A stretch of DNA of 21,969 bases from NCBI GenBank assembly GCA_040307645.1, contig JAWRJF010000090.1, positions 1-21,969 on the forward strand, read 5' to 3'. Shown piece by piece: positions 12,887 through 20,482 of the stretch. The DNA comes from JAVXAG01 sp040307645. GTDB taxonomy: Bacteria; Bacillota; Clostridia; Peptostreptococcales; Anaerovoracaceae. Each line of letters begins with the position of its first letter. Position 1 is the stretch's first letter. A program made the position numbers and the translations under genes. A model generated the notes under the pieces. The model searched no databases and was not told the origin of the DNA. It saw nothing but the letters and a program-made list of their open reading frames with translations.

Positions 12887-14334
12887 AAGAGAATGAAAAT
12901 GCTACATCGTCTAAACAACTCAATTTTACAAAATTAGCAGCTGTAATTATCGGATCTACCATTGGCGGAGGTATATTTACAACTGCAGGAGACATGGCAG
13001 CTAATGGGGCCCATACTGGAAGCGTATTAATTGGATGGGCTATTTGTGGCATAGGCATGTTAGGGTTAATGATGTGTTTCTTTGGTTTGAACAAAGTTAG
13101 ACCTGATCTTACCAATGGAATCTATAGTTATGCTAGTGAAGGTTTTGGCGAATATATAGGATTTAACTCCGCATGGGGTTATTGGTTAAGTGCTTTACTC
13201 TGTAATGTTTCATATACTACATTACTTTTTGGAGCAATAAGTTATTTCTTCCCAGTATTTGGGGATGGGAATAACTTGGTTTCTGTTATATGTGCATCTG
13301 TAATTATTTGGATTTTAAATTTTTTAGTATTAAAGGGTATAAAAGAAGCTGCTGCAGTAAATGTAATTACGACAATAAGTAAGATAATACCTATTTTGGT
13401 ATTTATTATTGCAGTTATTTTTGTCGGTTCTTTTAAACCGTCAGTATTTATGGAAAACTTCTGGGGGACAGGAGAGGTTCCTTTGTCAGATCAGGTTAAA
13501 GCAACAACAGCATCAACCGTATGGTCATTTATCGGTGTTGAAGGTGCAGTAGTACTTTCGGGACGTGCAAAAAAAGTAAGTGATGTCGGCAAGGCTTCTT
13601 TAACAGGTTTCTTTGGTATATTTGCGATTTATATTATGGTTGCAATTTTAAGTATGGGTATTATGCCTACTGAGGAATTAGCTAGCTTAAAGAACCCACA
13701 AATGGCTGGTATTCTTGAAAGTGCTGTTGGACCATGGGGAGCTGCCCTTGTTAACTTTGGAGTTATTCTATCCTTAGCAGGAGCATTACTTGGTTGGACA
13801 ATCATCGCAGCTGACTGCCCTTACTCGGCAGCAAAGCAAGGTGTATTTATGAAGGCTTTTGCTAAATCAAATAAGAATGACTCACCGGCATTTTCATTAT
13901 TCCTTACTAATGGGATAATCCAATTGTTTTTGATAGTAATACTATTTAATGAATCGACTTATCAGGCCTTTTATACAATGAGTACTACTATGATTATGAT
14001 TCCTTATTTTCTAAGCGCTTTATATTATGAGAAAATATCCAGGAAGAAACTTGGTTTTGAGAACAGTACAACAAAAGAATATGTAGCAGCTAGGGTTTTT
14101 GCAATTGTTGGTTCTATATATGGACTTTGGATGCTTTATTCTTCAGGGATGGAACAGCTTTTAATTACTAGTATACTTTATGCTTTAGGTATAATTGTAT
14201 ATGCGTTAGGGAAGAGAGAAAGAAATCAAAAGGTCTTTAGCAAAAGATATGAACTATTTATTGCTATTGGACTTGTAGTTCTTGCAATTATTTCAATAAT
14301 ATTCTTAGCTAATGGCACAATAACGCCATTTTAA
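12883..14334 (+). CDS. APC-family amino-acid antiporter, probably arginine/ornithine type
   Basis: From ATG 12883 the product is 483 residues with 12 or 13 hydrophobic spans. The APC substrate-binding motif GSTIGGGIF lies at residues 24-32 in the first span. The overall pattern, including the TVWSFIGVEGAVVLSGRAK block, fits the basic amino acid/polyamine (ArcD-like) antiporter subgroup that exchanges arginine for ornithine; other cationic substrates are possible. Starts further upstream (12811, GTG 12844) add a non-conserved N-terminus. AAGGA lies four bases before 12883, and the stop of a 12-codon ORF overlaps this ATG. No arginine deiminase genes adjoin it. Confidence 0.85.
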   Translation: MKENENATSSKQLNFTKLAAVIIGSTIGGGIFTTAGDMAANGAHTGSVLIGWAICGIGMLGLMMCFFGLNKVRPDLTNGIYSYASEGFGEYIGFNSAWGYWLSALLCNVSYTTLLFGAISYFFPVFGDGNNLVSVICASVIIWILNFLVLKGIKEAAAVNVITTISKIIPILVFIIAVIFVGSFKPSVFMENFWGTGEVPLSDQVKATTASTVWSFIGVEGAVVLSGRAKKVSDVGKASLTGFFGIFAIYIMVAILSMGIMPTEELASLKNPQMAGILESAVGPWGAALVNFGVILSLAGALLGWTIIAADCPYSAAKQGVFMKAFAKSNKNDSPAFSLFLTNGIIQLFLIVILFNESTYQAFYTMSTTMIMIPYFLSALYYEKISRKKLGFENSTTKEYVAARVFAIVGSIYGLWMLYSSGMEQLLITSILYALGIIVYALGKRERNQKVFSKRYELFIAIGLVVLAIISIIFLANGTITPF

Positions 14335-14384
14335 AATAAGTCATACAATAAGCAGGGTGTTCGAATTATTTAATCTGTGAAATA

Positions 14385-14413
14385 AAAGAGAGATTCAAGT
14401 TGAATCTCTCTTT
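14385..14413. terminator. Bidirectional terminator between antiporter and acylation operon
   Basis: AAAGAGAGATTC (14385-14396) pairs perfectly with GAATCTCTCTTT (14402-14413) around a 5-base loop, with T-rich flanks on both strands. It lies 51 bases after the antiporter stop and two bases from the end of the convergent DHHW gene. Confidence 0.85.
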
Positions 14414-14414
14414 A

Positions 14415-15557
14415 TTAACTAAGCATCATTTCTAAAGAATTATCTTTAAAGAATGTATTTGCATTGTACAAGAATAATACTTGAGTTATTTCTTCGGATT
14501 TTATTATTGTATTTATGTCATCGAAGAAATATCTTGGGTCGACTACTACAACCTTTCTATAATACTGAGATATAAAAGGTATGAAGCTGTTTGCATAAGA
14601 ATCTTTTACTATTAAAAGTTTTTCCTGTGAAACCGTCGGTGTTTGTATTGTATAAAGTGGGTGATTACTGCCACCGAAAACAGTATAAGCGTCTTTAGTA
14701 TCTAAATTATCCATTTCAAAGAACTCAGTTGTCTTTTTCTTTGTATCAGAATAGTGAATTATAGATGGTAAATAGTCATCTCTACTAGGAAGATATATTG
14801 TAATATTATCATCTAGACCGTTTCTAAATCCACTTTTGGATGATAAAGTTCCTCTAAAATCTCGTTTAACAACGTAAGGTGTAAAGCTCTCATTGGAAAT
14901 ATCTAAATCAAGAATTTTAGCAGCTTTTTTAAATGCAATATATGCACCGTCACTGGTCCAATGATGGTCAGTTCTGTAATATAATTGTACTTTATCTTTT
15001 TTATTCTTAAAGGTTTTCCTAACATCTATTATTTTAATACCATCATTTTTTATTCTGGAATTAAATTTATCAATATATTTATTTTGATCTGCTAAGACTA
15101 CAGAGTCTGGCAGCTTATCAGATAGTATATTTGCAGCATTAGGGACTAGCATGAAATTCATTTTGATAGATGGATATTTTTGTTTAAATTTAATTATACT
15201 TTCTGTTGTGCTACTCATCCAATCTCCGGAAGGAGTAGAAATATCTTCTAATAAATAACCATCTTTCCCAAGATAAACGCCATTTGCTTCAACTTTTCCC
15301 ATTGCTGTATCAGCAGCTGATTTGACATGGATAAATGTATTTCTAAATAAAAACTGATCATTGTGATATTTTTCAACCTTATTTTCATACCTTCCATCTA
15401 TATAATGGCTAATAGAAAACTTAGGTGATTGCTGTAAGATACGGTTTTCTTCGGCAGAAAAAGTTTTATCAGGAATTATTAAGTTTGCAATAAATCCACA
15501 GATAAGGATGGCTAAAAAAGCGCCTCCTATAATTGCGGAAAAAATATTATTTTTCAT
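14415..15557 (-). CDS. DHHW-family (AlgJ/AlgX-like) surface acylation protein
   Basis: The 380-residue protein has one N-terminal membrane anchor (residues 6-27) and an extracellular SGNH-like domain. The diagnostic DHHW motif is at 197-200 (YYRTDHHWTSDGAY), and the VYLGKDGYLLED segment (94-105) is typical of AlgJ/AlgX relatives. Such proteins take acyl groups delivered by an MBOAT partner and transfer them to a polysaccharide outside the cell. GGGAGAG precedes the ATG. It is the last gene of the four-gene operon, 12 bases after the MBOAT gene. The acceptor polymer is unknown. Confidence 0.88.
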   Translation of the reverse strand: MKNNIFSAIIGGAFLAILICGFIANLIIPDKTFSAEENRILQQSPKFSISHYIDGRYENKVEKYHNDQFLFRNTFIHVKSAADTAMGKVEANGVYLGKDGYLLEDISTPSGDWMSSTTESIIKFKQKYPSIKMNFMLVPNAANILSDKLPDSVVLADQNKYIDKFNSRIKNDGIKIIDVRKTFKNKKDKVQLYYRTDHHWTSDGAYIAFKKAAKILDLDISNESFTPYVVKRDFRGTLSSKSGFRNGLDDNITIYLPSRDDYLPSIIHYSDTKKKTTEFFEMDNLDTKDAYTVFGGSNHPLYTIQTPTVSQEKLLIVKDSYANSFIPFISQYYRKVVVVDPRYFFDDINTIIKSEEITQVLFLYNANTFFKDNSLEMMLS

Positions 15558-15569
15558 TAGTCTCTCCCA

Positions 15570-16943
15570 TTAAAATCTAAAGTATAAAAATGGATTATAT
15601 GAACTGTATACCAAATATCCAATCGATAAAATAAAAATTCCGAAAATAAGTAGTATACCAATCACCCCGCGTTTTCCACAGAAATCCCCTAAAAGACTGA
15701 AAGGAAGAGGAGTTGATATAAATCCACCAAATAAAAGCAATACAAAGTTTGTCCTTAAATAGTATAAAGCAGTCATATTTGAAAAGCTAGAAACACCTAT
15801 TCCAAACATATGACCGATATATTGTAAGGCAGTAGTCAGATTTTCACTACTAAAGAAAACCCATCCAATCATTACAATAACTAAAGTGTACACATGTTTT
15901 GCCCAGGATGGCAGCTTTTCAATAAGGTCTGACAGCAGGTACTTTTCTAAGATTAGTAATACGCCATAATAAAGACCCCATACTACAAAATTCCAGCTGG
16001 CACCATGCCATAAACCAGTCAAAGACCAAACTACCAGAAGGTTGAATATATGTCTTGGAGTTGCAACACGGTTTCCTCCAAGAGGAATATATAAGTACTC
16101 CTTAAACCAGGTACTAAGCGAAATGTGCCATCTTCTCCAAAATTCTGTTATTGACTTAGAAATGTAAGGGTAATTGAAGTTTTCCATAAATTCAAAACCA
16201 AACATTTTTCCTAGACCAATTGCCATATCAGAGTAACCACTAAAGTCAAAGTATATCTGCATAGTATATGCAATTATACCAATCCAGCTTACAACTACTG
16301 AAGATTCCCCAGGCGAAAGGGCCATAATCTGAGTATATACAAGTCCTAAATTGTTTGCTAAAAGTACTTTTTTACCAAGGCCCATAATAAACCTTATGGT
16401 TCCATGACCAATTAGTACTAGATTAGTACTTCGCTTATTTAGCTGTAACTCTATGTCTTTATACTTTACTATAGGACCAGCAATTAATTGTGGAAAGAGG
16501 CAAAGGTACAATGTGAAATTAATTAGGCTGTTTTGTACTTTTATATTTCCTCTATACACATCAATAATATATGAAAGCCCTTGGAAAGTGTAGAATGAAA
16601 TACCAATTGGTAATGCTAAACTAGTGTATTCAATGTTAGAATTAAATAAGCTATTAACAGTGTCAATTAAAAAACCATAGTATTTAAAGAAAGACAGAAT
16701 AAATAAATTTACTATTACAGTAAAAATTAAATTCTTTTTGTTATTATATAAATCTTTTGCCATGGAATAATTAAAGGTTGCACTGAATAGCATAAGGAAT
16801 ACATATATTGGTTCCCCCCAGCTATAAAATATAATGCTAGCAATTAGTAATACTATATTTTTATATCTCATAGGAGAAAGGTAATAAATTAGCAGAACTG
16901 CCGGTAAAAAACTAAAAATAAAGAAAATACTGCTAAATAACAT
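15570..16943 (-). CDS. MBOAT-family O-acyltransferase (AlgI/PatA-like)
   Basis: The 457-residue polytopic protein opens with MLFSSIFFIFSFLP, the usual AlgI-type N-terminus. It has the conserved cytoplasmic block WRRWHISLSTWFKEYLYIPL with GGNR following, and the catalytic histidine in LTGLWHGASWNF. MBOAT proteins move acetyl groups across the membrane for cell-wall or exopolysaccharide O-acetylation. The ATG at 16943 lies behind a G-rich binding site and overlaps the DUF4358 gene by 11 bases. A longer frame from 16985 would overlap more and has no matching conserved N-terminus. Its partner is the DHHW protein encoded next. Confidence 0.92.
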   Translation of the reverse strand: MLFSSIFFIFSFLPAVLLIYYLSPMRYKNIVLLIASIIFYSWGEPIYVFLMLFSATFNYSMAKDLYNNKKNLIFTVIVNLFILSFFKYYGFLIDTVNSLFNSNIEYTSLALPIGISFYTFQGLSYIIDVYRGNIKVQNSLINFTLYLCLFPQLIAGPIVKYKDIELQLNKRSTNLVLIGHGTIRFIMGLGKKVLLANNLGLVYTQIMALSPGESSVVVSWIGIIAYTMQIYFDFSGYSDMAIGLGKMFGFEFMENFNYPYISKSITEFWRRWHISLSTWFKEYLYIPLGGNRVATPRHIFNLLVVWSLTGLWHGASWNFVVWGLYYGVLLILEKYLLSDLIEKLPSWAKHVYTLVIVMIGWVFFSSENLTTALQYIGHMFGIGVSSFSNMTALYYLRTNFVLLLFGGFISTPLPFSLLGDFCGKRGVIGILLIFGIFILSIGYLVYSSYNPFLYFRF

Positions 16944-17391
16944 CTTTAAATACCCCCTCATATACTTCCGGTGTGTCAGAGACACAGTAGAATAAGTATT
17001 GCCCCTTTACTTTGATTATATTATTGCTTAACTGGCTTACCTGTTTAGGCCCATAACCTTCAAATGTTGATATCTGTGAGTCAATACGGCTTTCTACAGC
17101 ATCTCTGACGGAGTTTAAATCTTCCTTATTATTAGCTTTGACAATAAGTAGCTCTTCTACACTTAAAGCTTCCTTACCTTTATAATAAATATATGAATCG
17201 TAATTTTTGTAATTTATGCCAATGAACTGCATCAAATCCTTATTTTTGCATTTCTCCATCTTTGATATATCGGTTTTTGAAATCAAAGCTTTAGATATTT
17301 CACTCATGGGAACGTTCTTTGCATTACCATTGGCGTATACTAAAGCGAGAAAAGCAATCAATATAACAATAAAAATAATTTTTTTCTTCAT
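16933..17391 (-). CDS. DUF4358-family secreted or membrane-anchored protein
   Basis: The 152-residue product has an N-terminal signal or anchor (residues 3-22, ending ANGNAKN). The C-terminal half carries the DUF4358-like pattern VRDAVESRIDSQISTFEGYG followed by a LSNNIIKVKGQYLFYCVS strand. No catalytic motif is visible and no function is established for the family as far as I know. Its start codon shares one base with the stop of the SGNH hydrolase gene (TAATG), and its end overlaps the MBOAT start. Translation is therefore probably coupled, and the protein is likely an accessory of the acylation system. Confidence 0.75.
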   Translation of the reverse strand: MKKKIIFIVILIAFLALVYANGNAKNVPMSEISKALISKTDISKMEKCKNKDLMQFIGINYKNYDSYIYYKGKEALSVEELLIVKANNKEDLNSVRDAVESRIDSQISTFEGYGPKQVSQLSNNIIKVKGQYLFYCVSDTPEVYEGVFKDVI

Positions 17392-18167
17392 TATAATCCT
17401 GCCTTTATAATCATATTGTTAAGCCAGAGAGTATAGTATTTTGGACTAACATGTATACCATCTCCAGCGTAGAATTCCGGGTTAGAAGTCAAGAAATTTG
17501 TGTTATCAATATATCCGATTTCCATGGATTTACACATTTCTTTTAGCGCTTCGTTATATCTTTTATATCTTCCATAGTTAGGGTTTCCCTTTATAGCTTC
17601 ATCACTTGGCGGAAGAATACTGTTTATATATATTTGGGTGTCAGGTGATTTTTTACGAAATTCAATAAGCATAGACTGGTACTTAGATGCGAAAGCATCT
17701 GCCTTGCCGCTGAAATAACCTGTATCATTCATCCCTAAACTAAAAAAAGCAAATCTTGGTTTTAGATCTGCAGCCTGGTCAAATAAATCCTGACTAGATA
17801 GCAAAGCTGCACCTATTTTGCTTAAAACAACATCGTTGCCTAAAAAATTAAAGGCCGTTAAGCCTTCAGTAATAGAATCTCCTATGATTACTGAATTACT
17901 AAAAATTTTACGATATTGTGCATTGGTAAGATTTTGATTTCCGGAAAAAGCAGAATGAGACTCATTCTTTTCTAATTTTGCAATTTGCTTTTCAACGGCT
18001 TCTACCTTTGAATAATTAAATTCGTTTATCATACATATGTTGCCTTTTATTTCATTATTGCTAAACTCTGTTGGTTTATCTTGTTTGAAAAAAGACAGAA
18101 AAAATAGACCTACTACAATCAGCAAGACTAAACTAAAAATAACATCCTTCATCTTTGATTTTTGCAT
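17391..18167 (-). CDS. Membrane-anchored SGNH/GDSL hydrolase
   Basis: From ATG 18167 the product has 258 residues: an N-terminal membrane segment (8-27), a linker, and an SGNH hydrolase domain. Block I GDSIT (96-100, nucleophile Ser98), block III GMND (145-148) and the catalytic pair Asp236/His239 in GDGIH are all present. Such enzymes hydrolyse or transfer acyl esters; outside the cell it probably acts on the same acylated polymer as its operon partners. GGAG lies 11 bases upstream of 18167. An in-frame TTG at 18194 would add nine residues but has no better binding site. It is the first gene of the operon. Confidence 0.88.
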   Translation of the reverse strand: MQKSKMKDVIFSLVLLIVVGLFFLSFFKQDKPTEFSNNEIKGNICMINEFNYSKVEAVEKQIAKLEKNESHSAFSGNQNLTNAQYRKIFSNSVIIGDSITEGLTAFNFLGNDVVLSKIGAALLSSQDLFDQAADLKPRFAFFSLGMNDTGYFSGKADAFASKYQSMLIEFRKKSPDTQIYINSILPPSDEAIKGNPNYGRYKRYNEALKEMCKSMEIGYIDNTNFLTSNPEFYAGDGIHVSPKYYTLWLNNMIIKAGL

Positions 18168-18206
18168 ATTCTTTTTATCTCCAATATTCGTCAATACTCT
18201 ACAACA

Positions 18207-18235
18207 ATCATAGACATTATTTCATAAAAAATCAA
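18207..18235 (-). promoter_or_regulatory. Promoter of the SGNH-DUF4358-MBOAT-DHHW operon
   Basis: On the minus strand TTGATT (18235-18230) and TATGAT (18212-18207) are separated by 17 bases, about 40 bases before the first start codon. Confidence 0.65.
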
Positions 18236-18250
18236 TAGCAAAACCGTATA

Positions 18251-18282
18251 TTCTTAATTAATTTTTTCTTAATTTTTCTTAA
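18251..18282. repeat. TTCTTAA direct repeats upstream of the acylation promoter
   Basis: TTCTTAA occurs at 18251-18257, 18266-18272 and 18276-18282. The last two copies are 10 bases apart. They lie 16 bases or more upstream of the -35 and could be a response-regulator site or an UP-like element. The AT-rich context weakens the case. Confidence 0.3.
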
Positions 18283-18300
18283 GGACGGAAACTATTGTCA

Positions 18301-18332
18301 AAATAAAAGGAGGTCTATATGACGCTCCCTTT
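18301..18332 (-). terminator. Intrinsic terminator of the ABC exporter gene
   Basis: On the minus strand AAAGGGAG-C-GTC pairs with GAC-CTCCTTTT around an ATATA loop, with one bulged C and one G-U pair, followed by ATTTTG. It lies 23 bases past the stop codon of the exporter gene. Confidence 0.65.
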
Positions 18333-18354
18333 GATAGTGAATGGTTTGGTGTTT

Positions 18355-20088
18355 TTATTCTCTGAATTGATACTGGTATAACTTGGAGTACATTCCACCT
18401 GATCTTATTAGTTCTTCGTGTGTACCTCTTTCAGCAATACCTTGATTTGTTAATACGATTATTTCATCGGCGCTTTTTATGGTAGAAAGCCTATGAGCAA
18501 CTATTATAGATGTTCTACCGCGTCCTAGTTCTTCTAAAGACTTTTGAATCAGCATTTCTGTTGAATTGTCAAGAGCAGAGGTTGCTTCATCTAAAATTAA
18601 GATCGGTGGATTTTTTAAGAAAACTCTGGCAATAGAGATTCTTTGCTTTTGACCGCCAGACAGTTTAACTCCACGTTCACCGACATGAGTTTCATATCCT
18701 TTTTCAAGTGTCATAATATAGTCATGGATATTTGCTTTACGTGCAGCCTCGATAATTTCATCATCTGTAGCATCTAAGTCTCCATAAGCAATATTTTCTT
18801 TTATTGTTCCGTTAAAGAGAAATACATCCTGGGCAACCATCCCTATATTTTTTCGTAGAGAAAGACGTGATATTTTTGTAATATCAATTCCGTCGATTGT
18901 AATGGTGCCTGAGTCCGCTTCATAAAAACGTGGTATTAGGTGACACATGGTTGATTTACCACTGCCAGAAGGACCAACTAGGGCTAGAGTTTTACCTTTG
19001 TTTATCTCTAAAGAAAGATTATTGATAACAGGTGGTTCTTCGAATTTAGAATCACTATTTTCATAACTAAAGGTTACATCTTTAAATACAATATTTCCTT
19101 GAAGAGTTGATGGTCTAATAAGATTTGGGTCGTTTTCGTCCTCTGTAGGTAGATCCATAATTTCTCTAAACCTAACAAAACCAGTCATTCCGTTTTGCAG
19201 TTGCTCAAAGAAAGAAACCAGCTTATTTACAGGTTTTAAAAACATTGCAATATATAGAAGATATGCAGCAAATTCTCCGGTATCAATTCTTCCATAGAAA
19301 AAGAATAATCCTCCGGCAACTAAAACAATAAGGTAAAGTATGTCCATAAATAGTCCCATGCCTGAGTTAAATATTCCCATAGCCTTGTAGGCGAAAGCTC
19401 TTGAAGATTTTAATTTCTCATTTGCTTCATCAAATTTTTTATTTTCATGGTCTGAAGCGGTATACGCCTTTGATACTCTAATACCTGAAATTGCAGTTTC
19501 AACATTTGCATTTATTTCAGCAGTTTTCACACGGGATTCTTTAAAGGCATCGTTCATCATTCTTCTGCTTTTTACTGCAAAAAGAATCATTAATGGCAAA
19601 ATCGCAAAGACGATAATTGTTAAGGTAAGGTCGATTTGCCCAAGCATAATGAAAGAGCCTATAAGCATAATAATGGATAAAAAGAAATCCTCGGGCCCGT
19701 GATGTGCAAGCTCAGAGACATCCATCAAGTCGTTAATCATCCTAGACATTACAGCTCCGGTTTTGTTCTCGTCAAAAAAAGCAAAAGGTAGCTTTTGAAG
19801 ATGGCGGAAAAAATCACGTCTCATGTCGCCTTGCATTCTTACCCCTACAATATGTCCCCAATATTGAATAATGTAATTTAGTATGGCTTTAGCAATGTAT
19901 ATTATAAGAAGTACTATAGACCATGTAATAAAAAGTCTCATGTTTTGGTTAGGCACATAATCGTTTATAATATTTTTAGCTATTACGGGATAGAACAGAT
20001 CGCAGCAGGCAACAATAAATGCACAAAACATGTCTATTAAAAAAAGCTTCATATGTGGCTTATAGTATTTTACAAATTTTTTTATCAT
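18355..20088 (-). CDS. ABC exporter half-transporter (fused membrane and ATPase domains)
   Basis: The 577-residue protein has a six-helix exporter membrane domain (about 15-310) followed by an ATPase domain. The ATPase domain has Walker A GPSGSGKST (372-380), Q-loop at VAQD, signature LSGGQ (476-480), Walker B ILILDE (496-501) and H-loop His532 in AHRLST. It resembles MsbA/MdlB/YknU-type exporters, which act as dimers on lipids, drugs or peptides. No second half-transporter adjoins, so a homodimer is likely. AGGAGG precedes the ATG. The substrate cannot be told from the sequence; the neighbouring envelope acylation operon is separately promoted. Confidence 0.93.
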   Translation of the reverse strand: MIKKFVKYYKPHMKLFLIDMFCAFIVACCDLFYPVIAKNIINDYVPNQNMRLFITWSIVLLIIYIAKAILNYIIQYWGHIVGVRMQGDMRRDFFRHLQKLPFAFFDENKTGAVMSRMINDLMDVSELAHHGPEDFFLSIIMLIGSFIMLGQIDLTLTIIVFAILPLMILFAVKSRRMMNDAFKESRVKTAEINANVETAISGIRVSKAYTASDHENKKFDEANEKLKSSRAFAYKAMGIFNSGMGLFMDILYLIVLVAGGLFFFYGRIDTGEFAAYLLYIAMFLKPVNKLVSFFEQLQNGMTGFVRFREIMDLPTEDENDPNLIRPSTLQGNIVFKDVTFSYENSDSKFEEPPVINNLSLEINKGKTLALVGPSGSGKSTMCHLIPRFYEADSGTITIDGIDITKISRLSLRKNIGMVAQDVFLFNGTIKENIAYGDLDATDDEIIEAARKANIHDYIMTLEKGYETHVGERGVKLSGGQKQRISIARVFLKNPPILILDEATSALDNSTEMLIQKSLEELGRGRTSIIVAHRLSTIKSADEIIVLTNQGIAERGTHEELIRSGGMYSKLYQYQFRE

Positions 20089-20116
20089 GAAATACCTCCT
20101 AAATTTGATTATTAAT

Positions 20117-20127
20117 AGTATACCACA
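20117..20127 (-). promoter_or_regulatory. Extended -10 promoter of the ABC exporter gene
   Basis: TGTGGTATACT on the minus strand is a good extended -10, 29 bases before the start codon. The -35 is weak. Confidence 0.5.
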
Positions 20128-20212
20128 AGATACTAGAGATTAACCGAGGAAGAGGATAATGGTATTATACATCTAAAAATAAATATTGACTTTTTAAAAA
20201 AATAATATAGAC

Positions 20213-20218
20213 TATAAT
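20213..20218 (+). promoter_or_regulatory. -10 box for the valS T-box transcript
   Basis: A perfect TATAAT would start transcription near 20225. TTGACT at 20186-20191 is 21 bases away, longer than the usual spacing, so the true -35 is uncertain. Confidence 0.5.
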
Positions 20219-20224
20219 AGATAT

Positions 20225-20431
20225 AGAATTTAATATTGGCTTTGAGAAAGAGGAGTAGGTAGATTACCCTTTACAGAGAATAGAATCCGTGGCTGAGAGA
20301 TTCTAAAGAAAGTGTTTATTGAAGGTTGCTTTTGAGCCTTTTATTTTAGAGTGCCGTGCTTTTTGCATGGAACAAAGGTGGTACCGCGGAAAGTTTCGTC
20401 CTTTGCATAGATATATGCAGAGGATTTTTTT
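20225..20431 (+). promoter_or_regulatory. T-box riboswitch controlling valS
   Basis: The leader has the T-box sequence AGGTGGTACCGCGG (20376-20389). Its UGGU would pair with an NCCA end carrying discriminator A, as in tRNA-Val. Upstream stem I landmarks are present: GAGAAAGAGGAGTA near the 5' end, ACAGAGAATAG, a GTGGCTGAGAG segment, and a closing AGCC. In GAAGGTTGC (20321-20329) the GTT at 20325-20327 fits the usual specifier position and is a valine codon. Uncharged tRNA-Val would stabilise the antiterminator and let transcription pass the terminator at 20399-20431. Confidence 0.92.
20399..20431 (+). terminator. Regulated terminator of the T-box leader
   Basis: TCCTTTGCATA (20399-20409) pairs with TATGCAGAGGA (20414-20424) around a GATA loop with one G-U pair, followed by seven T. 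The 5' arm competes with the antiterminator that includes the T-box sequence. Confidence 0.9.
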
Positions 20432-20482
20432 ATGGTAACAATTTAAAAATGAATAATAATAAAAGATTAGAAAGGAAAGAAA

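Noticed and set aside
18319..18381. A 20-codon hydrophobic ORF (MTLPLIVNGLVFLFSELILV) on the plus strand behind AAAGGAGG.
   Set aside because: The apparent binding site and start lie within the inverted repeat that forms the ABC exporter terminator on the other strand, no promoter is visible, and the ORF runs antisense into the exporter gene.
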